From Bacterioplanoides sp. SCSIO 12839 (lineage in GTDB: Bacteria; Pseudomonadota; Gammaproteobacteria; Pseudomonadales; Oceanobacteraceae), in contig NZ_CP073745.1 of the NCBI RefSeq assembly GCF_024397975.1, positions 1,514,501 through 1,578,500 on the forward strand: a stretch of DNA of 64,000 bases, given 5' to 3'. Positions 9,489 to 18,514 of the stretch are shown one piece after another. Position 1 is the stretch's first letter. Each line of letters begins with the position of its first letter. The position numbers were made by a program, and so were the translations under genes. The notes beneath the pieces are model-generated. The model saw nothing but the letters and a program-made list of their open reading frames with translations, made no database searches and had not been told where the DNA came from.

Positions 9489-10784
9489 TTAATAATCGGT
9501 CAGGCCGTAAAACTCCGGGAACAGCAGAATGGAGATTACAACAGCCACCTGGATCATGATAAATGGCATCACACCGCGATAAATATCGGTTGTTCTGACG
9601 CCGTCCGGTGCTACCCCTTTGAGGTAGAACAGGCTGAAGCCAAACGGTGGCGTCAGGAACGATGTCTGTAAGTTCATCGCGATCAGAATGGCAAACCAAA
9701 CCGGGGCAATATCCAGCGCAATCGCTGCAGGTGCCAAAATCGGAACAATAATAAAGCTGATTTCCACAAAATCGATAAAGAAGCCCAGAATCAGAATGGC
9801 AACCATCGACAGAATCAGGAAACCCATCTGGCCACCCGGCAAGCCGGATAAAATTTCTTCAACGATGTAATCACCACCAGTGTAGCTGAAGGCCATAGAA
9901 AATGCCGTTGCGCCCAACAGAATAGCGAAAACCATGGAAGAAATTTTGACGGTTTCCTGAGCGGATTCATACAGCATTTTGAAACTGAACTGGCCGTAAA
10001 CAACCGACAGGATAATGGCTCCGATACCGCCCAGTGCAGAGGATTCTGTTGGTGTGGCAATGCCCGCAAAAATAGAACCTAATACAATCAGAATCAGCGC
10101 CAGTGGTGGGATAATCGCTTTGATTGCACGCATGTATTCTTCACGTTTATTGCCTGCATCTTCATCCATTGGCATTGCCGGAGCAACCTCAGGTTTGATC
10201 CAGGAATAAATCAGGATGTAGGCGATATAAATACCAACCAGCATCATGCCCGGGCCGACGGCCGCCTGGAATAAATCGCCCACAGGGATACCCAGTACGT
10301 CACCCAGAATGATCAGTACGATAGAAGGTGGGATAATTTGTCCTAAGGTGCCTGACGCGCAAATTGTGCCGCAAGCTAACGATTTGTCGTAATTGTATTT
10401 CATCATTACCGGCAGTGAAATCAGGCCCATTGCCACAACAGAAGCGCCAACAACGCCGGTTGATGCGGCTAACAGAGCACCCACAAGAACGGTAGAAATT
10501 GCCAGACCGCCACGAACGCCACCAAACAGCTTACCCATGGATTCCAGTAACTGTTCTGCTAATCGGGTTTTCTGTAATACGATGCCCATGAAAATAAACA
10601 GAGGCACTGCCATCAGCACCACATTTTCCATAATGCTCTGAATGCGGAAGGGCATAAATGCAAACATATCAGGACCTTCGGCGATCAAACCGAAAATCAA
10701 GGCGACGCCGCCAAAGGTAAATGCCACTGGGAAGCCGAATAACAGCATCAGCAGGGCAACAAAAAACATGACAATACCGATCAT
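9489..10784 (-). CDS. dctM: TRAP transporter large permease subunit (DctM type)
   Basis: Product of 431 residues, normal for DctM. It is hydrophobic throughout with about 12 predicted membrane segments and family motifs such as GFPVAFTFGG near the N-terminus, FGGVRGGLAISTVLVGALLA, GTLGQIIPPS, ATPTESSALGGIGA and TSFLTPPFGFSLFYLKGV near the C-terminus. DctM is the ion-coupled translocation subunit of tripartite ATP-independent periplasmic transporters, in the inner membrane. Its ATG overlaps the dctQ stop (ATGA, 4 bases), so the two are translationally coupled. A strong terminator follows it. Confidence 0.94.
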   Translation of the reverse strand: MIGIVMFFVALLMLLFGFPVAFTFGGVALIFGLIAEGPDMFAFMPFRIQSIMENVVLMAVPLFIFMGIVLQKTRLAEQLLESMGKLFGGVRGGLAISTVLVGALLAASTGVVGASVVAMGLISLPVMMKYNYDKSLACGTICASGTLGQIIPPSIVLIILGDVLGIPVGDLFQAAVGPGMMLVGIYIAYILIYSWIKPEVAPAMPMDEDAGNKREEYMRAIKAIIPPLALILIVLGSIFAGIATPTESSALGGIGAIILSVVYGQFSFKMLYESAQETVKISSMVFAILLGATAFSMAFSYTGGDYIVEEILSGLPGGQMGFLILSMVAILILGFFIDFVEISFIIVPILAPAAIALDIAPVWFAILIAMNLQTSFLTPPFGFSLFYLKGVAPDGVRTTDIYRGVMPFIMIQVAVVISILLFPEFYGLTDY

Positions 10785-11320
10785 AATTCTGGCTCGTGTG
10801 GGTTGATGTGTTTAGCCTGCTCCGGGTGCAGCGCCACTCGAATGCTTTGCAAAATTAAGCCAACACCGGCAATGGCCGTGGCGAAAAATGCAAAAGGAAT
10901 AACCGCTTTAATGATCCAGCGGTGAGGTAAACCACCAGGGTCTCCCGAGGTCTCACCCAGCGCGTAAGCTTCTTTGGCGAAATCGACGCCGTAATACGCG
11001 ACCAGTAAGCAGAAGGGCAGTAATAAAATAAAGCCACCCAGAATATCGATCAGGGATTTGGTGCGATCGCTACGACCTTCATAAATTAAATCGACACGAA
11101 CATGGCCACCAACTTTTAAGGTGTATGGGACGCCTAACATGAACATGGCGGCAAACAGATGCCATTCCATTTCCTGCATGCCGATGGAAACATCATTCAG
11201 GGCGTAACGCATGACAACATCAATAAAGACATTCACCAGCATCAACAGGAACAAGATGGCAGAAATTGTTCCGAGTAATTCAGAAAAGCGGTTTATAAAA
11301 CGCTCGGCCTGATAAAGCAT
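10781..11320 (-). CDS. dctQ: TRAP transporter small permease subunit (DctQ type)
   Basis: Start chosen at the ATG ending at 11320 because GGAG lies 6 bases upstream; a longer frame to 11359 lacks such a site. Product of 179 residues with four hydrophobic segments and DctQ hallmarks (VFIDVVMRYALNDVSIGMQEMEWHLFAAMFMLG; TLKVGGHVRVDLIYEG). DctQ joins DctM in the membrane complex and helps dock the binding protein. It is separated from dctP by 116 bases that contain two inverted repeats, and overlaps dctM by 4 bases. Confidence 0.92.
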   Translation of the reverse strand: MLYQAERFINRFSELLGTISAILFLLMLVNVFIDVVMRYALNDVSIGMQEMEWHLFAAMFMLGVPYTLKVGGHVRVDLIYEGRSDRTKSLIDILGGFILLLPFCLLVAYYGVDFAKEAYALGETSGDPGGLPHRWIIKAVIPFAFFATAIAGVGLILQSIRVALHPEQAKHINPHEPEL

Positions 11321-11340
11321 GGGATTCTCCGGTGTTACTT

Positions 11341-11374
11341 GCACTAGCCAATGCTTCACAGCAGCGGCTAGTGC
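11341..11374 (-). other. Inverted repeat upstream of dctQ
   Basis: GCACTAGCC (11341-11349) and GGCTAGTGC (11366-11374) are perfect 9-bp inverted repeats with a 16-base spacer. In the dctP-dctQ transcript they would form a stem-loop shortly before the dctQ ribosome-binding site. No T-run follows, so it is more likely an RNA-stability or translation element than a terminator. Confidence 0.6.
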
Positions 11375-11391
11375 CTGGAGTTATTTTTATT

Positions 11392-11425
11392 GACTGTAAC
11401 GGCTATGTATTCAGCCGTCGCAGTC
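11392..11425 (-). other. Stem-loop just after dctP
   Basis: On the minus strand GACTG-cg-ACGGCT-gaatacat-AGCCGT-ta-CAGTC forms an 11-bp stem interrupted by one 2x2 internal loop, 12 bases after the dctP stop codon. The following bases (AATAAAAATAAC) are A-rich rather than a T-run, so it is probably a 3'-end-protecting hairpin or weak attenuator, which would allow more binding protein than permease to be made. Confidence 0.6.
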
Positions 11426-11436
11426 AGAGGTTGGGG

Positions 11437-12513
11437 TTATTGCGCGATACTGTTCAGGTACGCTTTGTCAGAAATTTCGGTCCAGCGGCGCGCTTTTTTC
11501 AGGTAGCTTGCCTGTGAATCCAGAATTTCTTTTGCCAGAGGGTCAGCAGCCGCTTTTTCAGCCAGCAGTTCTTCGTTGGCTTTGCGCATGGCGCTCATGA
11601 CTGATTCCGGGAAGGTTTTGATTTGTACGTTTTTGTACTCGTTTTCAATTTTTTGCAGGTTCTCTGCAGACTCATGGTACGACTGGATGTACATGTCATA
11701 AGCGGCGGTACGCATGGCAACACGCAGGATTTCCTGCAGATCTGCCGGTAAACGGTCCCAGCTACGCTTGTTGATCATAAATTGCAGCTCAGTGGCTGGT
11801 TCATGCCAACCGGTGTAGTAGAACGGTGCAATTTTGTGGAAACCCATGCGCAGGTCCAGAGACGGGCCTACCCATTCCAAAGCATCGATGGTACGGCGTT
11901 CCAGTGCGGTGTACAGTTCGCCCGCCGGGATATTGGTTGGTTTGGCACCCAGTTTCGCCAGTACTTCGCCAGCAAAGCCCGGGATACGCATTTTCAGGCC
12001 TTTTAAGTCATCCAGAGAGTTGATTTCTTTCTGGAACCAACCACCCATTTGGTTACCGGTGTTACCACCCGGGAAACTTAACACGTTGTATTTGCTGTAG
12101 ACTTTTTCCATCAGCTCCATACCACCGCCGTAGTAGAACCAGGAATATTGTTCCGGTGCTGTCATACCAAATGGCATGGTTGTGAAGTACAGCGTTGCTG
12201 GTACTTTGCCCTTCCAGTAATAAGACGCTGAGTGACCCATGTCATACTGGCCAGCACGAACCATATCAAAGACACCTAAGGGTGCTTTGTGTTTGTTTTT
12301 GGAATCGATGGTGATTTTCAGTCGACCTTTAGACATTTTTTCGGCCATGGCTGCCATATTGCGTGGCGCATCACCAAAAACCGGGAAGTTCGTTGGCCAG
12401 GTTTCGGCCAGCTTCAGGCGGTAAACTTTTTCTGCTGCCTGAGTGGGGGCAACAATGGCTAGGGTACAGACACCGGCAGCAAGCCAGCGTTTCATACGGT
12501 TAAGGCTGATCAT
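11437..12513 (-). CDS. dctP: TRAP transporter periplasmic binding protein, TakP-like (DctP type)
   Basis: Product of 358 residues with a Sec signal peptide (AAGVCTLAIVAPTQA, cleavage near residue 26). It belongs to the TakP-like branch: MRIPGFAGEVLAKLGA (containing the carboxylate-binding Arg), IPAGELYTALERRTIDALEWVGPSLDLRMGFHKIAPFYYTGWHEPATELQF. Known members bind 2-oxo acids (pyruvate) or lactate together with a cation, contacted by residues in the EWVGP and WHEP segments, and both segments are intact here. The likely substrate class is therefore short 2-oxo or 2-hydroxy acids; the exact ligand is inference. It is first in the operon dctP-dctQ-dctM. Confidence 0.92.
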   Translation of the reverse strand: MISLNRMKRWLAAGVCTLAIVAPTQAAEKVYRLKLAETWPTNFPVFGDAPRNMAAMAEKMSKGRLKITIDSKNKHKAPLGVFDMVRAGQYDMGHSASYYWKGKVPATLYFTTMPFGMTAPEQYSWFYYGGGMELMEKVYSKYNVLSFPGGNTGNQMGGWFQKEINSLDDLKGLKMRIPGFAGEVLAKLGAKPTNIPAGELYTALERRTIDALEWVGPSLDLRMGFHKIAPFYYTGWHEPATELQFMINKRSWDRLPADLQEILRVAMRTAAYDMYIQSYHESAENLQKIENEYKNVQIKTFPESVMSAMRKANEELLAEKAAADPLAKEILDSQASYLKKARRWTEISDKAYLNSIAQ

Positions 12514-12889
12514 TTGTTGTTATCCTTTGGGTTGTTGGGTAACCGGATTGAGACCTGCTCCGGGCAAAGTGCTCAATGCTGTAATTGATAGTGCAATGCG
12601 GATGATTCAGAGCCTATTCGCATGACTGCGGGGTTATTTCGTTATTGCGAAGTTGCTGGGCGATAAGTGCTTATTGGTTGTGCGTAATAATACTTATCGG
12701 CTTGGTTGTAGACCCTCCCGGAAACGAGAGAATATGGGGTCTCTTTGGTATGACCAATGATCCATATTAAAGGATGCGACTTTGGTAGAAATTCGGTAAT
12801 CTCAACCTGAAAAACAGCTGATGTCGCTGGTCAGGATGCCACATCTCCCTAGCCAGCAGACTCTAACCCTCAACAATAAGGATAATGAA
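12514..12889. other. Divergent intergenic region with two inverted repeats
   Basis: These 376 bases lie between the dctP start and a divergent lipoprotein gene and hold no gene I can support. Two inverted repeats stand out: CGATAAGT (12661-12668) with ACTTATCG (12692-12699), and AGACCC (12710-12715) with GGGTCT (12737-12742). Either could be an operator for the TRAP operon or for the lipoprotein gene. I see no convincing sigma-70 or sigma-54 promoter match. Confidence 0.45.
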
Positions 12890-13378
12890 ATGAAATTGTT
12901 AGCTGCCTTCATCACCGCTTGTTTCTTAATCGGTTGCTCTGCCAATGCGCCGCTGGATTACCGCCAATCACCGGATCGTCATGCTGCGGATTACCAGACC
13001 TTCACGCTGAAATCGATTGATAATGTCAAAGGCACCACGCCACAGGCAATGGGAAAGGTCGGTCAGGCGATTAAGTTTGCCCTGGAACAAAAGGGCCTTA
13101 AATATGTAGACCAGGGGGCTGATCTGTTAGTGGAATATGCCGTTGGCGTTAAGAACACTCAAAAACTGAATATGCAGTACTACCCAACAGGCCAGGGCAT
13201 GTACACCCGTCATGATGTAGCTTCAGCGAAAATTGCTAAGCTGGTGATCAATATTAATGATGTTGCGGATAAGCGTTCTATCTGGTTGACCAGCGGCTCT
13301 TCTGAAATTGCTCAGGAAGAAAAAACGCAGGATGAAATTAACCAGGCGTTTGTTGCAATTTTTGCACACTTTGAGTAA
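12890..13378 (+). CDS. DUF4136 family lipoprotein
   Basis: Start chosen at the ATG at 12890, preceded by AAGGAT 6 bases upstream. A longer in-frame start at 12821 would bury the signal peptide. Product of 162 residues with a lipoprotein signal (MKLLAAFITACFLIGC, lipobox L-I-G-C), then a domain of DUF4136 type: HAADYQTFTL, VGQAIKFALEQKGLKYVDQGADLLVEYAVGV, GTL-like repeats lost, and a C-terminal IAQEEKTQDEINQAFVAIFAHF. Family members are outer-membrane or periplasmic lipoproteins of unknown role. It is transcribed alone and ends at a strong bidirectional terminator. Confidence 0.85.
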   Translation: MKLLAAFITACFLIGCSANAPLDYRQSPDRHAADYQTFTLKSIDNVKGTTPQAMGKVGQAIKFALEQKGLKYVDQGADLLVEYAVGVKNTQKLNMQYYPTGQGMYTRHDVASAKIAKLVININDVADKRSIWLTSGSSEIAQEEKTQDEINQAFVAIFAHFE

Positions 13379-13390
13379 TCGATTTGGAAT

Positions 13391-13430
13391 CAAAAAAAGG
13401 GGCATTTCGGTAACGAAATGCCCCTTTTTT
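13391..13430. terminator. Bidirectional intrinsic terminator
   Basis: GGGGCATTTCG (13399-13409) and CGAAATGCCCC (13414-13424) form a perfect 11-bp stem with a GTAA loop, flanked by AAAAAAA on the left and TTTTTT on the right. It serves the lipoprotein gene on the plus strand and the RND efflux operon on the minus strand. Confidence 0.95.
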
Positions 13431-13450
13431 ATTGGGTTGGATGTTCTGAA

Positions 13451-16400
13451 TTATTCAGGGTTGCGAATACCATGCATCATGGCATACAGCACCGGAACAA
13501 CACCTAGCGTCAGTACGGTTGCGAAGGCCAGACCAAAACAAATAACCACTGCCATGGCACTGAAAAACGGGTCAATCAGCAGCGGTAATAACCCCAGAAT
13601 CGTGGTTAAAGCTGCCATGGTTACCGGCCGCAAACGACTGATTGATGCATCAAAAACCGCATCGTATTCGGCTTTGCCCTGAGCGATTTCGAGGCGGATT
13701 TGATCGACCAGAACAATCCCGTTTTTCACAATCATGCCGGACAAACTGAGTAACCCCAGCAAGGCCATAAAGCCAAATTCCGCATTAAGCACCAGCATAC
13801 CGGCAGCAACACCAATGATTGCCAACGGCACACATGCCCAGATCACCAGAGCGCTGCGCAGTTCATTAAACAGCAAGACCGTAATAATAAACATGAACAG
13901 GTAGCCCAGTGGCAGTGACGCATAGACGCTTTCTTCCGCGTCGGTTGATGCTTCAAATTCACCACCCCATTCCAGTTCATAACCCGGAGGTAACTCTATG
14001 GCCTCAATTTCAGGGCGTATACGATTGAGCAGGTCATTGGCAGTTAATCCGCTGTTCAGAGTCGGGTCAGCATAAATCTGAATGGTGCGTTTACGGTCGC
14101 GCCGGGCAATAATCGGATCTTCAAATACCAGATCGAATCGCTCAACCACTTGTTGTATCGGGATGTAGCGGTTGAATACTGGGCTCCAGATCTGCAGATC
14201 CATCAAGCTATCAATATCCAGTCGTTCGATGGCCGGCGGACGCATGATAATCGGTTTCAGAGTGGTGCCTTCGCGATAAATACCAATCGGTTTACCGGAT
14301 ACGCTCAACAGGAGCAGATCGTCCAGATCCTGTCGGGAGATTCCGGCCCGTCTGGCATTATCTTCATCAAAAACCGGACGGATAACTTTTTCTCTTTCAC
14401 GCCAGTCGTGGCGAATATTATCGGCATAGGGGTCGGCTTTCAGTATTGTTTTCGCCTGCTCGGCTAACTGACGTAACTTCACCTGATCAGGGCCAAAAAA
14501 GCGAACCTCGATTTTGGCACTGGTTGCCGGGCCAATTTCCAGTCGTTTGAATTTAATTTCAGAACTCGGCATCTGGCGCTGGGTCCAGACTCTGGCTTCA
14601 TCAATCATGGGGGTGATCATGTCACGGTCTTCTGTACGAACCATGACTTGCGCAAAAGCTCGATACTGACGCTCGGGAGCATAAGTCAGCATAAAACGTA
14701 ATTCACCCTGACCGACCGTAGAGGATGTGAACTCGACGCCAGGCTGCTTAAGAAAATACTGTTCCAGAGCTTGTGCCTGTTTTTGTGTCGCATGAATATC
14801 GCTGCCTTCTGGTAGCCAGATATCGACCAGGAACATCGGCGTATTAGACGGCGGGAAAAAGCTTTGCTTAACAAAACCGAAACCATAAATAGCCGCTAAC
14901 AATGCAACCAACATAACGACTCCGGTCGTGGCACGGTTGTGCAGCATCAGCGCGAGTGCTGTGCGGTAAAAGTCATAAAGCGCCCCTTTATAAGGCTCGG
15001 TATCGGTTTTGTCTGACGCGCCTTGTTCTTCCTGTTTGGCAAATAACAGATTGCATAAAAACGGTGTCAGGCTGAGTGCCGTAAACCAACTTAACAGTAG
15101 CGATATCAGTAATACATAGAAAAGCGGCCCAACAAATTCACCAGTGGAATCTGGCGATAATCCGATAGGAGCAAATGCAGTAATGGCAATAATGGTTGCC
15201 CCGAGCAGTGGCCATTGAGTTTGTTTGACAATTTCAAAGGCGGCGCGAACCCGGCTTTGGCCTTTTTGTAAGCCAACCATGATGCCTTCAGTGATAACCA
15301 GTGCATTATCTACCAACATCCCGAGAGCAATAATAAGAGCGCCCAGAGAGATACGATGAAGCTCGATATTCATCGACTTCATCACAATAAATGTTCCCAG
15401 AATTGTCAGAAATAAGACAAGACCAATAATCAGACCAGCTCTCGGCCCCATAAATACAAATAACACGGCAATAACGATGATGACCGAAATTAACAAATTC
15501 AGAACAAAGCCCTTGGACGACGCTTCTACTTCGGCAGGTTGGTCATACAGTGTGTTTAGTTCTACTCCTAACGGTTGGTTGTATTTCAACTCGGCCAGCT
15601 TATGGCGAATTGCATGGCCAATCTCGACCACGTTGACGCCCTGATTAAACGATATACCGATGTGCAGTGACGGCTGAGAGCGATAATTAACCAAGTGAGT
15701 TGGTGTATCTGAAATACCCTCTGAAATATTGGCGATGTCTTTCAGGTAGATGAGTTTTTCTGAACCAGGGTCGCTGACTAACAGGTCACCCATTTGTTGC
15801 ACCGAAGTAAACTCCCCGGTTGGGTGGATACGTATATACTCTCCAGCATAACGAACGTGGCCTGCATCACTAACCGCGTTCTGAGTATTTAATAAGCTGT
15901 ACAGGCGTGACATGGGAATCCCCAGGTTCGCCATTTTTTCACGCGAAATATCGATGAAAACCTGCTCTTCCTGAGCACCGGCAAACTCAACTTTGGCAAC
16001 GCCCTCTACGGTTGATAACTCCCGCTTCAGAAAATCAGCAAAATCATCCAGTTCCTGGTAGGAATAATGATCGCCGCTGAGTGACAGTAAAACGCCATAC
16101 ACATCGGCAAAGTCGTCCAAAACAATCGGGGTGATAGCACCGGGTGGCAGGGCTGATTGCTCATCACGAACTTTTCGACGTAATTCATCCCAGATTTGTG
16201 GTAACTGATTTGATTTGTATGTGGGCTTGATAATCAGGTGTATCTGGGAAAAACCACTTTTGGATATGGAGGTGACGTGGTCAATGTAGGGCAACGATTG
16301 AATTGCACTTTCCAATGGCGCGCTGACTTCTTCTTCTACCTGTAATGCATTCGCACCAGGGTAATAGGTCACGACCATGGCTTCTTTAATCGTAAACTGA

Positions 16401-16543
16401 GGGTCTTCCAGTCGGCCCAACCCCATATAGCTGACGATACCCCCAATAAGCAGAATCAATAACAACATCCAGCTGGTGGTGGAGTGTTGGATAAAATAAG
16501 TCGCAGCGTTATTGCTCACACTCGTATTGTGTTGTCCGTTCAT
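13451..16543 (-). CDS. RND efflux transporter permease subunit (AcrB/HAE1-like)
   Basis: Product of 1030 residues, typical of RND permeases. It has an N-terminal membrane helix (WMLLLILLIGGIVSYMGLGRLEDP), porter domains (for example DEVRRK-type helices and GISRQDLDDLLLLSVSGKPIG) and two blocks of six membrane helices. The fourth-helix proton-relay motif reads LGMLVDNALVITEG: one of the two Asp residues of AcrB (VDDA) is Asn here, as I expect for this short-RND branch. The second half carries LSGMIVKNGIVLVDQI. It follows its adaptor gene by 2 bases. No outer-membrane factor gene is adjacent, so a shared TolC-like channel is probably used. Substrate unknown. Confidence 0.93.
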   Translation of the reverse strand: MNGQHNTSVSNNAATYFIQHSTTSWMLLLILLIGGIVSYMGLGRLEDPQFTIKEAMVVTYYPGANALQVEEEVSAPLESAIQSLPYIDHVTSISKSGFSQIHLIIKPTYKSNQLPQIWDELRRKVRDEQSALPPGAITPIVLDDFADVYGVLLSLSGDHYSYQELDDFADFLKRELSTVEGVAKVEFAGAQEEQVFIDISREKMANLGIPMSRLYSLLNTQNAVSDAGHVRYAGEYIRIHPTGEFTSVQQMGDLLVSDPGSEKLIYLKDIANISEGISDTPTHLVNYRSQPSLHIGISFNQGVNVVEIGHAIRHKLAELKYNQPLGVELNTLYDQPAEVEASSKGFVLNLLISVIIVIAVLFVFMGPRAGLIIGLVLFLTILGTFIVMKSMNIELHRISLGALIIALGMLVDNALVITEGIMVGLQKGQSRVRAAFEIVKQTQWPLLGATIIAITAFAPIGLSPDSTGEFVGPLFYVLLISLLLSWFTALSLTPFLCNLLFAKQEEQGASDKTDTEPYKGALYDFYRTALALMLHNRATTGVVMLVALLAAIYGFGFVKQSFFPPSNTPMFLVDIWLPEGSDIHATQKQAQALEQYFLKQPGVEFTSSTVGQGELRFMLTYAPERQYRAFAQVMVRTEDRDMITPMIDEARVWTQRQMPSSEIKFKRLEIGPATSAKIEVRFFGPDQVKLRQLAEQAKTILKADPYADNIRHDWREREKVIRPVFDEDNARRAGISRQDLDDLLLLSVSGKPIGIYREGTTLKPIIMRPPAIERLDIDSLMDLQIWSPVFNRYIPIQQVVERFDLVFEDPIIARRDRKRTIQIYADPTLNSGLTANDLLNRIRPEIEAIELPPGYELEWGGEFEASTDAEESVYASLPLGYLFMFIITVLLFNELRSALVIWACVPLAIIGVAAGMLVLNAEFGFMALLGLLSLSGMIVKNGIVLVDQIRLEIAQGKAEYDAVFDASISRLRPVTMAALTTILGLLPLLIDPFFSAMAVVICFGLAFATVLTLGVVPVLYAMMHGIRNPE

Positions 16544-16545
16544 GA

Positions 16546-17637
16546 TTACAGGCCTCTTTCCTGTATCCAGGGACGAACACGCATACCTTCGCTTGCCTGA
16601 TGGACACCGGCGGCCAGGATTTGCTCCCCAGGCTGAAGTCCGGACAACACTTCAATTCCTTGTTGTGTTAACTGTCCGACTTCAATATTACGTTTGGCCA
16701 ATGTCATATCCGGTTTGATTGTCCAGACAGATGCCTGATTACTGCCCAGTTCAAGTTCCTGACCTTGGTAGAGAGCACTGGCAGGAATCAGAATCTGGTT
16801 TTTGATATTGCTGAGTACCTGATTAAGGTCCACATGAACGCTGGCAGACATGCCGGGCAGCAGGTTCAGAGAAGGAGGGCGTGGTAAGGTCAGGGTAACG
16901 GTGTAGCTGCCGGTTGCCCGATCAGCTTGCGCTGTGTGTTCTTTGTAGGTCGCTAAAAAACGCTTGCCCGGCAATGCTTCAAATTCAACTTCAGGCTGAT
17001 ATAAGTTGCTGCTGTCCTGATCGGTATTATCGCTGATATTCGCCATTAAATTTTCGGGCAATTGTAAGCGTACTTCGAGTTGATTTTGAATTTGCAGCAT
17101 TGCAACCGGTGAGCCAGCAGCAATCGGTTGATGGTTATCAACGTAGACTTCGCCGATGACACCTGAGAATGGCGCTGTCAGGGCAGTGTATTGCAGGTCG
17201 GTTTTTGCGGCATTCAGTGCTGCTTGGGCGATATCAAGCTCCGCCTTGGCGCGGTCATACTGGGATTCTGAAACCTGTTGTTGACGATACAGATCTTCGA
17301 TTCGGCGGAAGTGCAGGGTGGCTAAATCGAAGCGTGCTTTGCGGTCATCGACGGCAATCTGATAATTCACCGGATCGAGTCGTGCCAGCAGTTCTCCGCG
17401 TTTCACTTGTTGACCTGCATGAACCGGAAGTTGTAACAATTCACCCGGCAGGCGAAAGGCGAGCGCGGCCTGTTCTGCCGCCTGCACTTGAGCGGGAAAT
17501 TTCCGCATCAGTACTTCATTGGCCTGAGGCACCTGATAGATTTTGACCGGGCGTACCTGTGGCTCTTGCTGATTATCTTCAACCTGACCACAGGCGGTGA
17601 TAAACAAGGTGAGCAACAACATAAGGGGATAGCGCAT
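16546..17637 (-). CDS. RND efflux periplasmic adaptor (membrane fusion protein), lipoprotein
   Basis: Product of 363 residues starting MRYPLMLLLTLFITACGQVE, with a lipobox ending in Cys16, so it is probably a lipid-anchored periplasmic adaptor. Typical MFP order: barrel-sandwich half (VKIYQVPQANEVLMRKFPAQV; AFRLPGELLQLPVHAGQQVKRGELLARLDP), a helical hairpin (about 80-145), the second lipoyl half (YTALTAPFSGVIGEVYVDNHQPIAAG), then beta-barrel and membrane-proximal parts. It precedes the RND permease gene by 2 bases, so they form a two-gene operon. The lack of an adjacent regulator or outer-membrane channel leaves the substrate undefined. Confidence 0.93.
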   Translation of the reverse strand: MRYPLMLLLTLFITACGQVEDNQQEPQVRPVKIYQVPQANEVLMRKFPAQVQAAEQAALAFRLPGELLQLPVHAGQQVKRGELLARLDPVNYQIAVDDRKARFDLATLHFRRIEDLYRQQQVSESQYDRAKAELDIAQAALNAAKTDLQYTALTAPFSGVIGEVYVDNHQPIAAGSPVAMLQIQNQLEVRLQLPENLMANISDNTDQDSSNLYQPEVEFEALPGKRFLATYKEHTAQADRATGSYTVTLTLPRPPSLNLLPGMSASVHVDLNQVLSNIKNQILIPASALYQGQELELGSNQASVWTIKPDMTLAKRNIEVGQLTQQGIEVLSGLQPGEQILAAGVHQASEGMRVRPWIQERGL

Positions 17638-17768
17638 ATAGCTTTCCTGATGATTAAAGTTAAATAGCGTGCTGAATAAAGGTTAGCGCGTATTGTAGGT
17701 GATGAAAGGGCTGTTTGATCAGCGGCTGATTCTGCAACCTGTTGTTCTGAATATTGAACTAATAGAGG

Positions 17769-18512
17769 TCAGATTGTCTGCCAGGTTTTCAGAATCTTCG
17801 GAACTTCTGTGCCTGCAGGTCCTTGGATATGTTGATGAAACAAGCGATTAACCTGGGAGGGTTCCAGATTTATTTCCAATGTGTAGGCGCCGGCTGCGCG
17901 AGCGATCTCAACAAATCCTGCAGCTGGGTAAACATGCCCGGAAGTGCCAATGGATATAAATAAATCACACTGTTCCAGCGCCTGATAAATGGTATCCATA
18001 TGCAGCGGCATTTCACCAAACCAGACAATATGAGGACGCAGCGTATTGTGATTGATGTGGCAGCAGGTACAGCGGCTTTCGGGGGTTATGGGTTGTTTCT
18101 GCTGATGTATTTGTCCTGAGTTAATACAGCGTGACAAGGCGAGTTCGCCATGCATATGCAGCAAATTTTTGCTGCCCGCCCGGTCATGCAGGTTGTCAAC
18201 ATTTTGTGTTACCAGCAAAAACTCATTATCCGTTTTTTGCAGAAAATGCTGTTCAAACGCTGCCAGAGCATGGTGGGCGCTGTTTGGGGCAACATCGTTC
18301 AGTTGAGCCCGTCGTAAATTGTAGAAGTGCTGAACCAGTTCCGGGTCTCGCGCAAATGCCTCGGGTGTGGCGACATCTTCAATTCTGTGATGCTCCCACA
18401 GCCCATCATTATCCCGGAATGTTTTGACACCTGACTCAGCCGATATGCCTGCACCGGTTAATACAACAATTTTTTGGGGTGAGAGTAATTTCAGGGAATC
18501 TTCAGCAGGCAT
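17769..18512 (-). CDS. cobB: NAD-dependent protein deacylase (sirtuin CobB)
   Basis: Product of 247 residues, closely resembling E. coli CobB. NAD-binding motif [23 protein letters not shown], the NVD motif [13 protein letters not shown], the catalytic His in LLHMHGEL, and the CobB-type zinc-region pattern RCINSGQ...CTCC followed by [16 protein letters not shown] and [13 protein letters not shown]. CobB removes acetyl and succinyl groups from lysines, for example on acetyl-CoA synthetase, using NAD+. This links loosely with the ackA-pta genes elsewhere in the window, which control acetyl phosphate. It lies 2 bases downstream of the patatin gene, so the two are likely cotranscribed. Confidence 0.95.
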   Translation of the reverse strand: MPAEDSLKLLSPQKIVVLTGAGISAESGVKTFRDNDGLWEHHRIEDVATPEAFARDPELVQHFYNLRRAQLNDVAPNSAHHALAAFEQHFLQKTDNEFLLVTQNVDNLHDRAGSKNLLHMHGELALSRCINSGQIHQQKQPITPESRCTCCHINHNTLRPHIVWFGEMPLHMDTIYQALEQCDLFISIGTSGHVYPAAGFVEIARAAGAYTLEINLEPSQVNRLFHQHIQGPAGTEVPKILKTWQTI

Positions 18513-18514
18513 CG

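Noticed and set aside
16546-17637. Missing outer-membrane factor as a sign of a broken RND operon
   Set aside because: Many RND pumps use a TolC-like protein encoded elsewhere, so its absence is not evidence of damage.
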